Below are positions 47,501 to 60,064 of a stretch of 64,000 nt of DNA, piece after piece. A program made the translations under genes and the position numbers. The stretch comes from Prosapia bicincta (taxonomy: Eukaryota > Arthropoda > Insecta > Hemiptera > Cercopidae), in the NCBI GenBank assembly GCA_036971475.1, contig JBAIZL010000002.1, positions 50,160,229-50,224,228 of the forward strand. Reading direction: 5' to 3'. Below the pieces are notes generated by a model, which was not told the origin of the DNA, searched no databases, and saw only the letters and a list, made by a program, of their open reading frames with translations. How positions within the stretch are numbered: position 1 is the stretch's first letter; each line of letters opens with the position of its first letter.

Positions 47501-48299
47501 CTTCTCAGGAAAACAGCCTTAACAAAAATGTTTTTTAGTTTTGTTATTTTACAGAAACCAAACAATAAATATAGTCTACCATTCCAGTCATCTAACATTT
47601 TGGTCATTTAATTAGATCTATTATTTGTTCTCAATTTGGAAATCAGATTTTTATTTTTTTGTCAATGTGTCGTAGATCAATTTATCATTTGATCACGTTT
47701 TCCATAATCTGCATTTTTTACATTTTTTTTAATGCTGTATTTTTTCAACTTTTCATGTAGAAATTATATTACTACTTCCAGTTACAAATAATATAAAGTA
47801 GGCTAATGAATTACAAATGAATGGTTATTACCAGCATGGCTATTATCTTAATTTTTACCTATAATCGAGGAGGTCAGAAATTTATTCTTTTTACTGAAAT
47901 AAATCCAACCTTCCGAAACAGATTGCATTGCCTTTTTTACGAATATTGTGTTGTATCATTAAAAATATGGTCATAAGCAAACATACTTTAATACTTACAA
48001 AATAAATATGTAGTGGAAGGATACAATGTAGCGACCAGTAAACAAATGTGGCTCTTCAAATATTTGAAATTAAGAAATCTTTGCTCTGTTTTTCAAGCAT
48101 AATATGTGAATCTTGAAAGTCTTTGCACTTTTCAAAACATCCTCAGTGCTTTTCTAACAAATAAAAATTACATTAAGGGTTTTCATAAAATGAAAAAATG
48201 TTTTCCAGCTTAAGTATGATAAAGCTTAAAAGAAAAAGGTTGGTTTCAAACAAGATGGGTAATCGAAGTAAAACGAATCGAATGCCGTTCCTTTTGATT
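44590..48299. other. Gene-free AT-rich stretch
   Basis: A GC-richer island at about 45360-45530 is open in frames on both strands, which points to composition rather than coding. A patch near 46150-46430 repeats CGGTT/AACCG motifs and holds the hairpin listed next. The rest is AT-rich without recognisable elements. Confidence 0.45.
46257..46295. repeat. Short perfect hairpin
   Basis: CCGGTTAGGAAAAC (46257-46270) and GTTTTCCTAACCGG (46282-46295) are exact reverse complements with an 11-nt loop. No run of T follows that would suggest a terminator. Confidence 0.85.
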
Positions 48300-48492
48300 G
48301 GCCGGAAAGGGACACATCTCTGAACTTAGGAAATTACAGAAGAGAAAAGTTAAGAAGTTGTTGTTAAGGAAGTGAGCTAATGACTGTATTTCATCGGCTA
48401 ATCGGTGTTTAACTTCCAAACAACCCTCGTTCTGAACTATGTTACTTGAGCCAACGTTCTCTTTGTCACCGCCCCTGTATCAGGGATAACCT
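48300..48492. repeat. Dispersed block, copy 2 (diverged twin of 21925)
   Basis: Homologous to 21925-22090 in the same orientation, with small insertions (for example GTTGTTGTTAAGG). See that entry for shared tracts. It has no ORF. Confidence 0.8.
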
Positions 48493-51169
48493 CTGTCAGT
48501 GGACTTTCTTTCAGCGTTATTCACTAACATTTTCCAATTAAATTTATAATTTCTTCTAGAGTTCGATAATTTTTATTTTATAATGTATATAGTACATACT
48601 AAACAATAGATATTGCTAAAAAAAAATACTTAAAAAAATTACCTGCCGGACAGATACATGAAGTATTGCAGATCAACCTTGTCAAGTTAATCAATACTAT
48701 TAATTCTTATTACTTGATAAACTGGTACTGCTTAAAAATCTGGGTTCTATTTAGCAATCGTAGTTTTAATAATAATTAGATGAGTAAGTAATTCGGGGTC
48801 AGATGTTTCTTGTATATAGAAATCAAAGTTCGTAATATTATTCCTAATACAAAAGAAAATTATTTTAAATTCATGTCAGTTGTGTTTTTGTAACGGTAAA
48901 GGTGGGACTAGAAGGTAGACACCTCCGGTAGAAAGCAGAGAAGCTACTTACCCAGATTACCTATTAATCTCCCAATCGTTATTTCCTAATTGGATCCAGT
49001 TTTAATTCTACCTTTACTTCACATATCTTCCTTCCTCCTTATACATGTTAACTATGGGTCTATATTCTCATCTCATACTGGCCAATGAGTTTAGCTTCGA
49101 CCCAGGGTCTAAATACTCGTATTTATAGCAAACTGTATGTTTATACAGTGAAAAGGTTTGTACCTTTAGTGAGTAGCTTTTACGCGGTTGTAAATAATCA
49201 ATATGCTGATTATTTTTGTTGCACCGTAAAAACTTTCCGTTAAATAAGGAGGAACCAGATGTTAGAGTTAAACAAACGCATAATGGAAACCCTTTCAATG
49301 AGCGTTTCTAGAGGGTCGAGATGTCCAACCTAGTATATAAGGTTACGTGCTGCACTACCCTCACACAGACTTGAGTAAATTGTCAAGGCAAGTGTTATCG
49401 TTGTACACTGAAACCAGTTACATAATTGTGAAATAAAGTGACTATGTGTAATTGCAGGCGTACAGTGTGATTATTAAGGTTTGAATACTTTGTGATCATT
49501 GTAAGAGTTGGATTAAATAAAGTGCCAATAAAAAGTTGACAAAACAAAGATCTAGAAGCATCTTTCATTTTTAGGTAAGTTGCTAGTAGGAGTACCCTCG
49601 ACAAGACACCAATAAAAGCTCCAAATCGCCATTCTATAATCCTAGCCAAACTCAGTATACATGCTCCTTTTTACATTTTGTGCCTCAAAACGAAAATATT
49701 TTCAGACAGGATATATTGGCCGCCACGTACATCACCAATCACTGGAGTCTAAGAGCTGTCTATTTAGGTAAACTTGATCTGTATACCTTAGTAGAATAAT
49801 CTCATAGCCTTTATGATAATAATAACAATAACAATTATAATAATAACAATAATTGCTTTAATATGAATACGTCCTCAATATATATCAGACAGTCACATTC
49901 CTAAAATGATATTCGTATTAAAACATTTCCAATAAAGATTAATAGTATTCTGTAACCTGTCTTTTGGACTTGAATGTGCTTTATCACTTGCAACCACCCG
50001 GAGCTGTTTCCTTAATGAGTTATCTACTAGCATCTCCACCAAGTAAACTACGTTAATTTAATTATAATTTACAAATTTCAATCATATCTTTAAAGAATAT
50101 GTAAAAATGGACGAAGAATGATAAAAAACACGACATAATTTAGTAAAATAATCAAACAAACAATGTAGGCGTAGTCATACAGAGAATGCTATAGCAATAA
50201 TAATTTTACTAAATTATTTCAGGTTTGGTATATTTTTAGATATTTTTACGTACTTTCCAAATATTCTATAGAAATTTGGAAGTTATTATCAGGGTAGGAA
50301 AGTTAATTTTCTTAGTGGGAATGCTAGTGGGTGACTTATTAAAGAAACAACTCTGATAACAAGCGATAAGGCACCTCCATCTCCACAAGACCGGTTACAT
50401 CATACTGACTATAGTCTCTACTATCGTTAGGTAGTATGTATTGTTATCACCTGCCCCATTTCGTTTAGGGGATTTTTTATCATAGTAAGTTAATCTTAAC
50501 TGGTGTAAGAGATAAGAAAGGTCATGGTTAGAGCTTAGATAGTTCTTTTAGAATGATTCCATTTGCGTTTTCATTATCTATGTTTAAAACGGATTTCATT
50601 ATATATAATTGTGTTAAAATTGTTTTTAAAAACGCTAGACAACCTTGTAATAATTTATTTACTTGAACTGTTCAAGCCATAGAATTTTAACCATGATATT
50701 TTTTCCACACATGTATAATTAACAGGTTTTTACGTTCCTTTCTTCATCCTTGTTAATTTTAATAAGATTATAGTACAACTAATTATTTGTGTTTTTCACA
50801 GTTTTCTTTCACTAAAATGAAATGCCTCCCTTGTAAGGTTGGACATTTTCCAAAAGAGGGTGAACTATAGGGTTATTAAATTACTGGTGACCTGGGACGC
50901 GGCGATTGTAGGAGAATTTAAACGTGAACCGAAGTTCTACAGCTTAAACGGGATAAACATTAAAAAAACTCTACTAGAGTCAGATCCTGCAGATAGAACA
51001 CGCTCTTTGTTGGGGAGGGGGGTCACTCAAAACTTGTAAATATTCTTTGTGTCAGACCAACGTTTAACAAAGTGTAATGAGCGTTTATCAACGAGGTTTT
51101 CAACAATCTTGATAAACTTCAAAGATAATATTTTGCGCACTGATTTAAATTTGTGCACTACGTAAACGT
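48493..51169. other. Gene-free stretch with a promoter-like segment
   Basis: No coding exon was recognised. Around 49345, TATATAAGG lies about 28 bp upstream of CTCACACAG in a GC-richer context. TTTCTAGAGGGTCGAG lies further upstream. This is compatible with an insect TATA promoter and a 5' UTR, but no start codon with a credible frame follows. Small frames at 49068-49298, 49395-49649 and 50839-51039 have no domain. Confidence 0.4.
49340..49390 (+). promoter_or_regulatory. Candidate TATA-type core promoter
   Basis: The TATA-like TATATAAGG near 49334-49342 is followed after about 28 bp by TCACACAGAC as a possible initiator. The region after it reads like a 5' UTR but ends without a recognised gene. 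The evidence is spacing only. Confidence 0.18.
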
Positions 51170-51626
51170 AAATTCAATTTTCCACATACGTAAGGATTGC
51201 AACAGGAATTTTATAAACATTTGCATATGAATGAAATACCTAGATATATAGCCTACTGTTTTTATGTGTGACTGATGATATAGCATTTTAAGTGACATAC
51301 GTTACTAAAACACCGTTGTGAAAATAATTTACATACCATTTAAAGAAAAACATTGTTTTATTAGAATGTTACACATTTTCATTAAAAAAATTAAATTATA
51401 TTGCATTTCGTTATATTTTAATGGATAAGTTACTATTATAAATATTTATTATCAAATTTTATTTTCTTTATGTGGTTTAATCTTGTGTGAAACTATTTAA
51501 TTAAATGCACAAAGTTTTATGAAATCAGGTATAAATGTTTCAATAATAATAATCAATTTTATAAAGTTATTATAAATCATTTCTCTCTCTCTCTCTCTCT
51601 CCCTCTCTCTCTCTCTCTCTATGTAC
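51170..51626 (+). repeat. Dispersed ~430-bp repeat, copy 2
   Basis: Direct-orientation twin of 35993-36428. The left boundary is AAATTCAATTTTCC after unique sequence CGTAAACGT. The right side is an expanded (CT)n (51579-51620) then TGTACACACAC. Confidence 0.92.
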
Positions 51627-51835
<209 letters not shown>

Positions 51836-53149
51836 AGAGTAGAAAAGTATTTTTCTTCCCGTCTACTTGTAGTTTTAACCAAAATAAAAGTGATTAAAAA
51901 TATTGGTGAGGTATTTAGGTAGTAGACAGATTTTTGTAAGCTTTTAGTAGTAGCGTACTTGAATACAAAATCTATGTAAAATTGAAATTCTTCATTCAAA
52001 ATTTCTTAAAGTTCTTGAAATTCTTAAAGTTCATCTTTGAAGTTTTTAAAATTTCTTCAATCTTAAGTTTCTCAAAAGCTAATAATAAAATTATCTTTTT
52101 TATATTAAACTGAAAAAGCATTTTACATTTTGTTTAATGGTAATTTAACAGTAAATATACGAAAATCATACTCTTTTTAAAAAATTGTTTTATCATTTTT
52201 TCCAACAGGAAATAAATTTTGTAATCTTTCGAGACAAATATTACTCCGTATCAAATACCGCTGTGAAATTGCGTGTAATGAAATCTGAAATATGTGATTG
52301 AAAAAGAAAATTACCTCCGAGCTGTTTGGAAGGGAAATTTATCTGAGTAAGAAAATGGGAATTTATAATCAGCTTTACGCAGTAGCCTATTTACGTCTGG
52401 GCGATGCAGCTTACTATCTATTGAATTGCTTGCTTTAATAAGAGCTTTAAATTTTTATTGTGAAATAATTTCTGGAGAAGACTTCCTTGGTAGCTTACTC
52501 CAGTAAATACTTTCGGGGTTTTTAATTAATGATATATTTTCTTTTACGCCTTATTTCTGTATATCTTTGAAAGATTTAATGAAGAAAAATCAATAGTGCA
52601 TGGGATTTCAAGTTTGAATCTTTAAACAAAAATATAAAAAATTTTAATTTAATTATGCAATTGTGTGTCCTACTTTTTAAAATGTAGAATGACACGTAGA
52701 CATTGTAGACGGCGTCACAAAGTGTCTTGAAGTGCTTTGTGAAACAGAAATAAGACCGAGCATATTTTCTAGGCAATGAAGGCTTACAAAGATAAATCGG
52801 AAGAGTATCAGAATGTAAAAAAACCTATTGCCTAATGTATATAAAAGAAGAACTGGGAGGTAATAGACAAAGATTTCTTTAAAACAATTGTGGCAACAAT
52901 ATAAGAGTATGAAAAATAATACGTATGAACATATATTGATACCAATAATGATATTCTATTCAGTTATTGACAGAATACTGGATCATGGTAAAATTAATAT
53001 AAGAATAGTGTTATTAGAGCTCTGAAATTATCTGTGACCATTTTGTATGTTTTTCTCTGATGATTGATAGTAACCAAAGTTTCCGTTATATTCCAATTCT
53101 GTTAAGGATGTAGGGCAGATTATATTTTTTCGTTTTCATAAGGGATCAG
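51836..53149. other. Gene-free AT-rich stretch
   Basis: Runs of TTCTTAAAGTTC-like imperfect repeats lie near 52000-52070. A 66-codon minus-strand frame at 52576-52776 has no domain. Nothing else was recognised. Confidence 0.5.
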
Positions 53150-54135
53150 TCAGTATGTCTAAAATTGCCTAAGTAGGATAGAAAAGGATTGCGAATGTAG
53201 GTAGGAATAAAGTAGGAACTAGCAGCAGGACAAATACACTCTGGTACAGGATACAGGGGGATCACGTATTTGAAGTAGACCTACTCTCTACATAGGTCTT
53301 AAAGAGGTATCACATCCCCTTGTAAGAAATAAGATAGCGAGGGGTAGATGGTCATAGCCAAGCTAAAGAAATACTGATCCCTCGATACCTCGAATAGGGG
53401 AATGTATAGTTTGACAAGGGTTTCCTGAAAGAGACCTGCCCTCTTCCTGGTTTTTAAAGAAATGCCTTTGTGAAAGAAAATACAGCTAGGTGTTGATGAA
53501 CTTAGATACGCTAAAGAAAAGACATAGTGATCTCTTGGTACCTCGAATAGGAGAATACATAGTTTGACGAGACTGTACCTGAAAGAGACCTGCCCTCTTC
53601 CCGGTTGTTAAATAGGTGTTACCTCCCTTTGTGAGAAATAAGTTAACGAGTGATAGATAAACTTAGATACGCTAAAGAAAAGACATAGTGATCTCTTGGT
53701 ACCTCGAATAGGAGAATACATAGTTTGACGAGACTGTACCTGAAAGAGACCTGCCCTCTTCCCGGTTGTTAAATAGGTGTTACCTCCCTTTGTGAGAAAT
53801 AAGTTAACGAGTGATAGATAAACTTAGATACGCTAAAGAAAAGACATAGTGATCTCTTGGTACCTCGAATAGGAGAATACATAGTTTGACGAGACTCTAC
53901 CTGAAAGAGACCTGCCCTCTTCCCGGTTGTTAAATAGGTGTTACCTCCCTTTGTGAGAAATAAGTTAACGAGTGATAGATAAACTTAGATACGCTAAAGA
54001 AAAGACATAGTGATCTCTTGGTACCTCGAATAGGAGAATACATAGTTTGACGAGACTCTGCCTGAAAGAGACCTGCCCTCTTCCCGGTTGTTAAATAGGT
54101 ATTACATCTCGTTGTGAGAAATAAGTTAACGAGTT
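53150..54135. repeat. 161-bp satellite, about six copies with a divergence gradient
   Basis: CTTAGATACGCTAAAG recurs at 53501, 53662, 53823 and 53984, exactly 161 bp apart, in almost identical units. They contain GAAAGAGACCTGCCCTCTTC and GGTACCTCGAATAGGAGAA. Two further copies on the left (about 53170-53500) are clearly diverged. The last unit has small changes near its 3' end. It is noncoding. Confidence 0.94.
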
Positions 54136-56100
54136 GTATTAATGCAGTATATCTTAATTATCCGCTTCATAAAGAAATACCCTGAGGCTACAGAGTTCAT
54201 ATGCGATTTAAGTTAGGTTGAATGTTTTTTTATCATTTTTAATTTTTGGTTTATCAAGACAAAGTTTATTTATTTTGTCTGTGTTCCTGAAGGTTTGCTT
54301 TTTTTTGCTTCATAATGACGTTTGTATAGCCGATTTTTGGTTTTTGTGATTAGAAACGAAAGATTTCTTACTTTAGCTTAAATTTACGATTAATTAATTA
54401 AGGTAGTATCTGGAGGTTAATTTATTGTAAGCTACTCTATTCTAAGAAGAGGGATTGCATAACTCACTAGGATTACATATTAGCTCAATGTATTCTATCG
54501 ATATTCGCAGTAGAACTAACTATCTGTATCGTATCGAAGGTATTTGTATCTAGTACAATTATTTGGCAATTGCAATATCTTTTTAATGAGTCAAATTCCA
54601 TGTAAAGCCGAAACAGATCCACTGTGGAAGCGGGATATTAAGTAAATTCTTAAAACGTACTTAGAATACAATAAGCTGAAAGGTAATCCCTTTACGTTTC
54701 AAGAGGGGTAGGTACTAGTACAAAGAAGAATCTATGTACCATTATAATAGACTTTCCAGTGGTAAACTAATGAAGGGGGATGCGCAAATACCCCAATATT
54801 GAGTATTTACTCCCTTAGGAATTACAGCTTGTTCACTATGTATTAAAAATCTTCTCGTGTCCTTTTGAGCTAAAATTATTCATAGCCGTTACAAACAAAG
54901 TTGGTTTGAAAAATTTTCATTTTATAATAATTTTGTATTAAAATCTGTCGAAATCAGATTCTAACTTCTTTACGAATTGAAAAAAAATAAATTTGAAAAG
55001 AGGATATATAAAAATTTGCTTAGCTTTAAGCATGTTTTATAAATACCTAATAACGAACACCAAACAGGACCAATAATTTTCTCATAAGCGTTTACGTAGT
55101 TCTAGTCACTAATGATGATGATGATGATGACGATGATTTTCTCATTGAAACGCTTATAAAGTAATAAATTATTGTTTATCGGTCGGTGTTCGATATTAAG
55201 CCTATTTCATCATGAAAATTTTACTTCGTTAAATTTATTATTTCTAGTTCCATTTTAAAGAAGATCGATGTTAGAGTATAACAAAATTAGAAATTTAGCC
55301 AACCATTTTTAGCTTAAAAATGAAAAAATGGATTATATCACGCTCTCCAAATGTACTTGCCAAATATCTTATGTCTGAGATGTACATTTTAAATGTTTTG
55401 TTTTTAACTTACAGTCAGCATAATTCTATATGTTAAAGCTAATTTTAATTTAAGTGAAAACCTCACGTCTCAATTGGAGAAAAAAAGAAATAATTTGTAC
55501 ACTCAGTTCCTTATGGTTTATTAAAGAATACATATTCAGCGTCAATTGTGAATTTTTTTTTTGTTTAACCATAAAGAGAACTTACTAATTGATATAATTC
55601 TTGTAAAACTAATTTTTACTATTTATTGTAAACTGAAGGAAAGTAAGGTTAAATGCTATACAGATTACAAAAAAAGTGTCTTAACCAATGCAGCCAATAA
55701 AGGAAAACATTACTAACTTGTGAAATAAAACATCTTAAGCATACAAAACATGTATGAAGAAGCCAACAAAAGGTTTTACTAGTATTCTATAAATATATTG
55801 TTTTATTATTATTGTTAATCTTTTATCACAACATTTATCAATATTGTTTTTCTATTTTCAAGAAAAAAACTGGTAATTGTAATTTGGTTCCATTCCATTA
55901 TATATAGTTCAATTATATGTAAGTGACAAATGCTCATTTGTCCAGGTACATGTCCCATGCTTTGAAGCAAGTTCTATGTTAGTCCCTGATGAATCTATAA
56001 TTTTATGTTCTTGTAGAGTACATAATTTTAAAGTGTTGTTATCGTAATTTTGATATTTAGTTATTTATATTGGATGTAAATTTCCTTAAAAGTAAATATT
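54136..56100. other. Gene-free stretch with an inverted repeat around (GAT)n
   Basis: Nothing coding was recognised. An imperfect inverted repeat is described in the next entry. Sequence from about 55900 to 56155 may be the 3' UTR of the Penelope-like end at 56157, since no coding part is recognisable upstream. Confidence 0.45.
55038..55193. mobile_element. Imperfect inverted repeat with (GAT)n centre, possible Penelope-like end pair
   Basis: AATAACGAACACCAAACAGG on the left pairs imperfectly with TCGGTGTTCGATATTA on the right, and CATAAGCGTTTAC with GAAACGCTTATA. The centre is AATGATGATGATGATGATGA. To its right, ATGA-TTTTC-TCAT then TGAAACG resembles stem II and the GAAA of the other ends. 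The layout parallels 31043-31365, where a (GAT)n run also lies in the core, but the catalytic core is not clear here. Confidence 0.4.
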
Positions 56101-56156
56101 AATATCGACTTTTATCTACTGACCAAATTGATAACAATTCCTATGAATTGTTTAAT

Positions 56157-56274
56157 ATTCCTGATGATGTTGGTACTGTTAGCCAACGAAAAGCTTTGAA
56201 TTGTAAATTCAAATATAATTCTTGTATTTATATTTTGACTTTTGTTCTTTATTAATACACAAGAAAACATATTG

Positions 56275-56276
<2 letters not shown>
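56157..56276 (+). ncRNA. Penelope-like 3' end with hammerhead-like ribozyme
   Basis: Stem I ATTC (56157-56160) pairs with GAAT (56198-56201). The core is the canonical CTGATGA (56161-56167), then one extra T. Stem II GTTGGT (56169-56174) pairs with GCCAAC (56182-56187). Then come GAA (56188-56190), the palindrome AAGCTT (56191-56196), and U at the cleavage position 56197. After it, TAAATTCAAATATAATTCTT leads to a (TA)n tract. Fragments of the segment downstream of the cleavage position recur at 30163-30215 and 44142-44192. Confidence 0.72.

Positions 56277-56277
<1 letters not shown>

Positions 56278-56332
<55 letters not shown>
56278..56332. repeat. (TA)n microsatellite
   Basis: It directly follows the Penelope-like end and is preceded by CATATTGCG, as at 30257. 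Confidence 0.95.
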
Positions 56333-56333
<1 letters not shown>

Positions 56334-58417
56334 TAATATAAAAAACCTTAACTCACAAGCCAGCTGGAATATATTGTTTAAAAAAATTATTGTTTATATA
56401 ACATATATCTATTAAAAAATTATATATCTATTATAAAATATCGACAATCGATGTGTTTTTTATATTAAAGTTATAGCTAGATTTTATTTACAAATTAAAA
56501 CGATTTCTAAAGATTTCTATTTACATTCTTATTTTAATATAGGTATAATGATTTAAAAAAGTTTCATTGTTTCTACTACTTTTGATTTGTTTTGTGAAGA
56601 AATGTTTGCTATTAAATTAAACTTGAAAAAAGACTTTTATTTTTATTTTAAATTCTAATCTGTAAGTAAGAATCAATCAAATTACGTATAAAATATTGTT
56701 ATTGGCTGCTGGTAGAATGTAATTTGCTTGTGGCAGTTTGAAAAGAATTATATTAACAAAATATTGAGCTTCCGAGCTTCCGTCCGAAGACATTTGTCCT
56801 TCTCTGTCGGCTATAAAAGGAAGACTAATTTAGGTGGGACATTTAGAGTATTGGTCCACCCATTCCGAGTTCCCGAGGGGCATCGTTGGGAAGGGGATTG
56901 GTTAATCATAAAATGTGAACATTTGTTAAACAAGAACTAAATTCCTTCTTATTCGTAGCATTACGTAATTAGCTTTTGTTTTCTCAGTTTCGTAAAATTT
57001 TAGAAATAATAAATATGTTATTTTGATTTGTTTTTTCTAGTTTCATTTATTTTATTACATTCTTACTAAATTTATAATAATATTGCAGTATTTAATCGGT
57101 TTTTGTATATTTCTTAATAATTCTTGTATAATGTTTTGTTTATTATCATAAAGTTTTGTTTTAACTAACGTTAATAAATTGACCCTTTTGTCACTTGTAG
57201 AAAATTATATAGAATAAAAAAAGTTTGTTTCAACGAGAAAAAAATATCTATAAGGAAGCCGTTTCTAAAACTAACTCGTTATTTTTTCCTAGTCATTATT
57301 AAACATCGACAATGTTCCTGTTGAAAAGGACAACAAATTAGTTATAAACACGTCGCCTTGATAAATAATAAATCTTGACTTTAAATATCATGACTGTTTC
57401 ATTTTATTGTTGATAAAGTTGAACATTATAGTTTTTACATATATTTCAGTTTCACTTTTCAACTTTGTACACTTTTTAAAAACCAAATATGTTTTTGTAT
57501 GATCGTACATTTTCGAAACAATTTTACATCTGAAACTACTTTATTCCAATAAAAAGCGACCGATAAAATTGTGTTGCGATAAATAAATAATACGAATGAA
57601 CTTTATTTAAACCAATAGCTATAAAACTAACTTTTCAATTTAAATTTAAAAAAATTTTAACAAAAAGTCATACTATTTCATTTAAAGTATCGATGAAGCC
57701 CACTTAAAAAACTTGTAGGCTCACTTTGCGAACTTCTTATGATTAGCAATAACTTATTATTTTTTAGGAAATCTCATGGAGGAATTTTAAAATTGTATTT
57801 CTATACAATGATAAACCGCTACCTGAATATTATTGAATCTATTATGGAAACGAGATTATTATCCGAACTCAATTTGGATCTCTATACAAAACCGATAAAG
57901 TTAGGTTTAGATTAGTCACAGGTTCTGATAGTAGTTATTAAATTTTTAAAAAATTATAATATTCTAATATTCTAGTATTCTAATATTATCGCGTATATAA
58001 TATAGTTTCTTTCTTACACGATGAGATCTTCTGATACGAGGAAAATGTTTCAATCAGGACACCCAATGTTGAATGGTATATTTTCTAAATACCATGCAAA
58101 TCTACAAAGTTTTTGTTAAATGAAATTGTTAATAAAATACATCCAAAATTCCACTCCAGGGAATTCAAATCGAAACAACTGAACGTTGGCTGGATAAAAA
58201 CTCTTGGATAAGTTTGTAACTTATTTCGGCTATAAACGAAAAACAATCATATCTAATTCAAGGAGAAAAGATTGCTCAAATAAGTATTCCTCATTTTTAT
58301 TAGTGTTATAAAGTATGAGAAACTTCATACATACTAAATTTCAAATTTGAATATTATTTCCAAACTAACCTAACTTTCCTAGACTACCAGGTCTATTAAT
58401 ACAAAACTAGGAACGTA
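56333..58417. other. Gene-free AT-rich stretch with one GC island
   Basis: The island at about 56755-56900 includes GGCTATAAAAGGAAG (a TATA-like motif near 56811) and a 70-codon open frame (56728-56940) with no recognised domain. It may be noncoding conserved DNA. The remainder is AT-rich without recognised elements. Confidence 0.4.
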
Positions 58418-60064
58418 ACATGTCTCTCTAAACTTCTAATAGGCTATTTCAATACTACTAAAACCTTTACTATCACAAATATGTACAGGTCTAAACTTCT
58501 AATAGGCTACTTCAATACTACTAAAACCTTTACTATCACAAATATGTACAGGTCTAAACTTCTAATAGGCTACTTCAATACTACTAAAACCTTTACTATC
58601 ACAAATATGTACAGGTCTAAACTTCTAATAGGCTACTTCAATACTACTAAAACCTTTACTATCACAAATATGTACAGGTCTAAACTTCTAATAGGCTACT
58701 TCAATACTACTAAAACCTTTACTATCACAAATATGTACAGGTCTAAACTTCTAATAGGCTACTTCAATACTACTAAAACCTTTACTATCACAAATATGTA
58801 CAGGTCTAAACTTCTAATAGGCTACTTCAATACTACTAAAACCTTTACTATCACAAATATGTACAGGTCTAAACTTCTAATAGGCTACTTCAATACTACT
58901 AAAACCTTTACTATCACAAATATGTACAGGTCTAAACTTCTAATAGGCTACTTCAATACTACTAAAACCTTTACTATCACAAATATGTACAGGTCTAAAC
59001 TTCTAATAGGCTACTTCAATACTACTAAAACCTTTACTATCACAAATATGTACAGGTCTAAACTTCTAATAGGCTACTTTAATACTACTAAAACCTTTAC
59101 TATCACAAATATGTACAGGTCTAAACTTCTAATAGGCTACTTCAATACTACTAAAACCTTTACTATCACAAATATGTACAGGTCTAAACTTCTAATAGGC
59201 TACTTCAATACTACTAAAACCTTTACTATCACAAATATGTACAGGTCTAAACTTCTAATAGGCTACTTCAATACTACTAAAACCTTTACTATCACAAATA
59301 TGTACAGGTCTAAACTTCTAATAGGCTACTTTAATACTACTAAAACCTTTACTATCACAAATATGTACAGGTCTAAACTTCTAATAGGCTACTTCAATAC
59401 TACTAAAACCTTTACTATCACAAATATGTACAGGTCTAAACTTCTAATAGGCTACTTCAATACTACTAAAACCTTTACTATCACAAATATGTACAGGTCT
59501 AAACTTCTAATAGGCTACTTCAATACTACTAAAACCTTTACTATCACAAATATGTACAGGTCTAAACTTCTAATAGGCTACTTCAATACTACTAAAACCT
59601 TTACTATCACAAATATGTACAGGTCTAAACTTCTAATAGGCTACTTCAATACTACTAAAACCTTTACTATCACAAATATGTACAGGTCTAAACTTCTAAT
59701 AGGCTACTTCAATACTACTAAAACCTTTACTATCACAAATATGTACAGGTCTAAACTTCTAATAGGCTACTTTAATACTACTAAAACCTTTACTATCACA
59801 AATATGTACAGGTCTAAACTTCTAATAGGCTACTTCAATACTACTAAAACCTTTACTATCACAAATATGTACAGGTCTAAACTTCTAATAGGCTACTTCA
59901 ATACTACTAAAACCTTTACTATCACAAATATGTACAGGTCTAAACTTCTAATAGGCTACTTCAATACTACTAAAACCTTTACTATCACAAATATGTACAG
60001 GTCTAAACTTCTAATAGGCTACTTCAATACTACTAAAACCTTTACTATCACAAATATGTACGTC
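58418..60064. repeat. 63-bp minisatellite, about 26 copies, with fortuitous 528-codon open frame
   Basis: The unit is 63 bp (TCTAAACTTCTAATAGGCTA, then TTCAATACTACTAAAACC, TTTACTATCACAAATATG, TACAGG). Because 63 is divisible by three, one frame stays open and reads as about 25 repeats of MYRSKLLIGYFNTTKTFTITN. The units are virtually identical; the main variant is TTC to TTT in three copies. I see no signal peptide, flanking exon or domain, and the frame just starts and ends within the array. I regard it as noncoding DNA that expanded or was homogenised very recently. Confidence 0.95.

Noticed and set aside
56805..56830. Promoter from GGCTATAAAAGG
   Set aside because: There is a TATA-like motif only, with no initiator or downstream gene.
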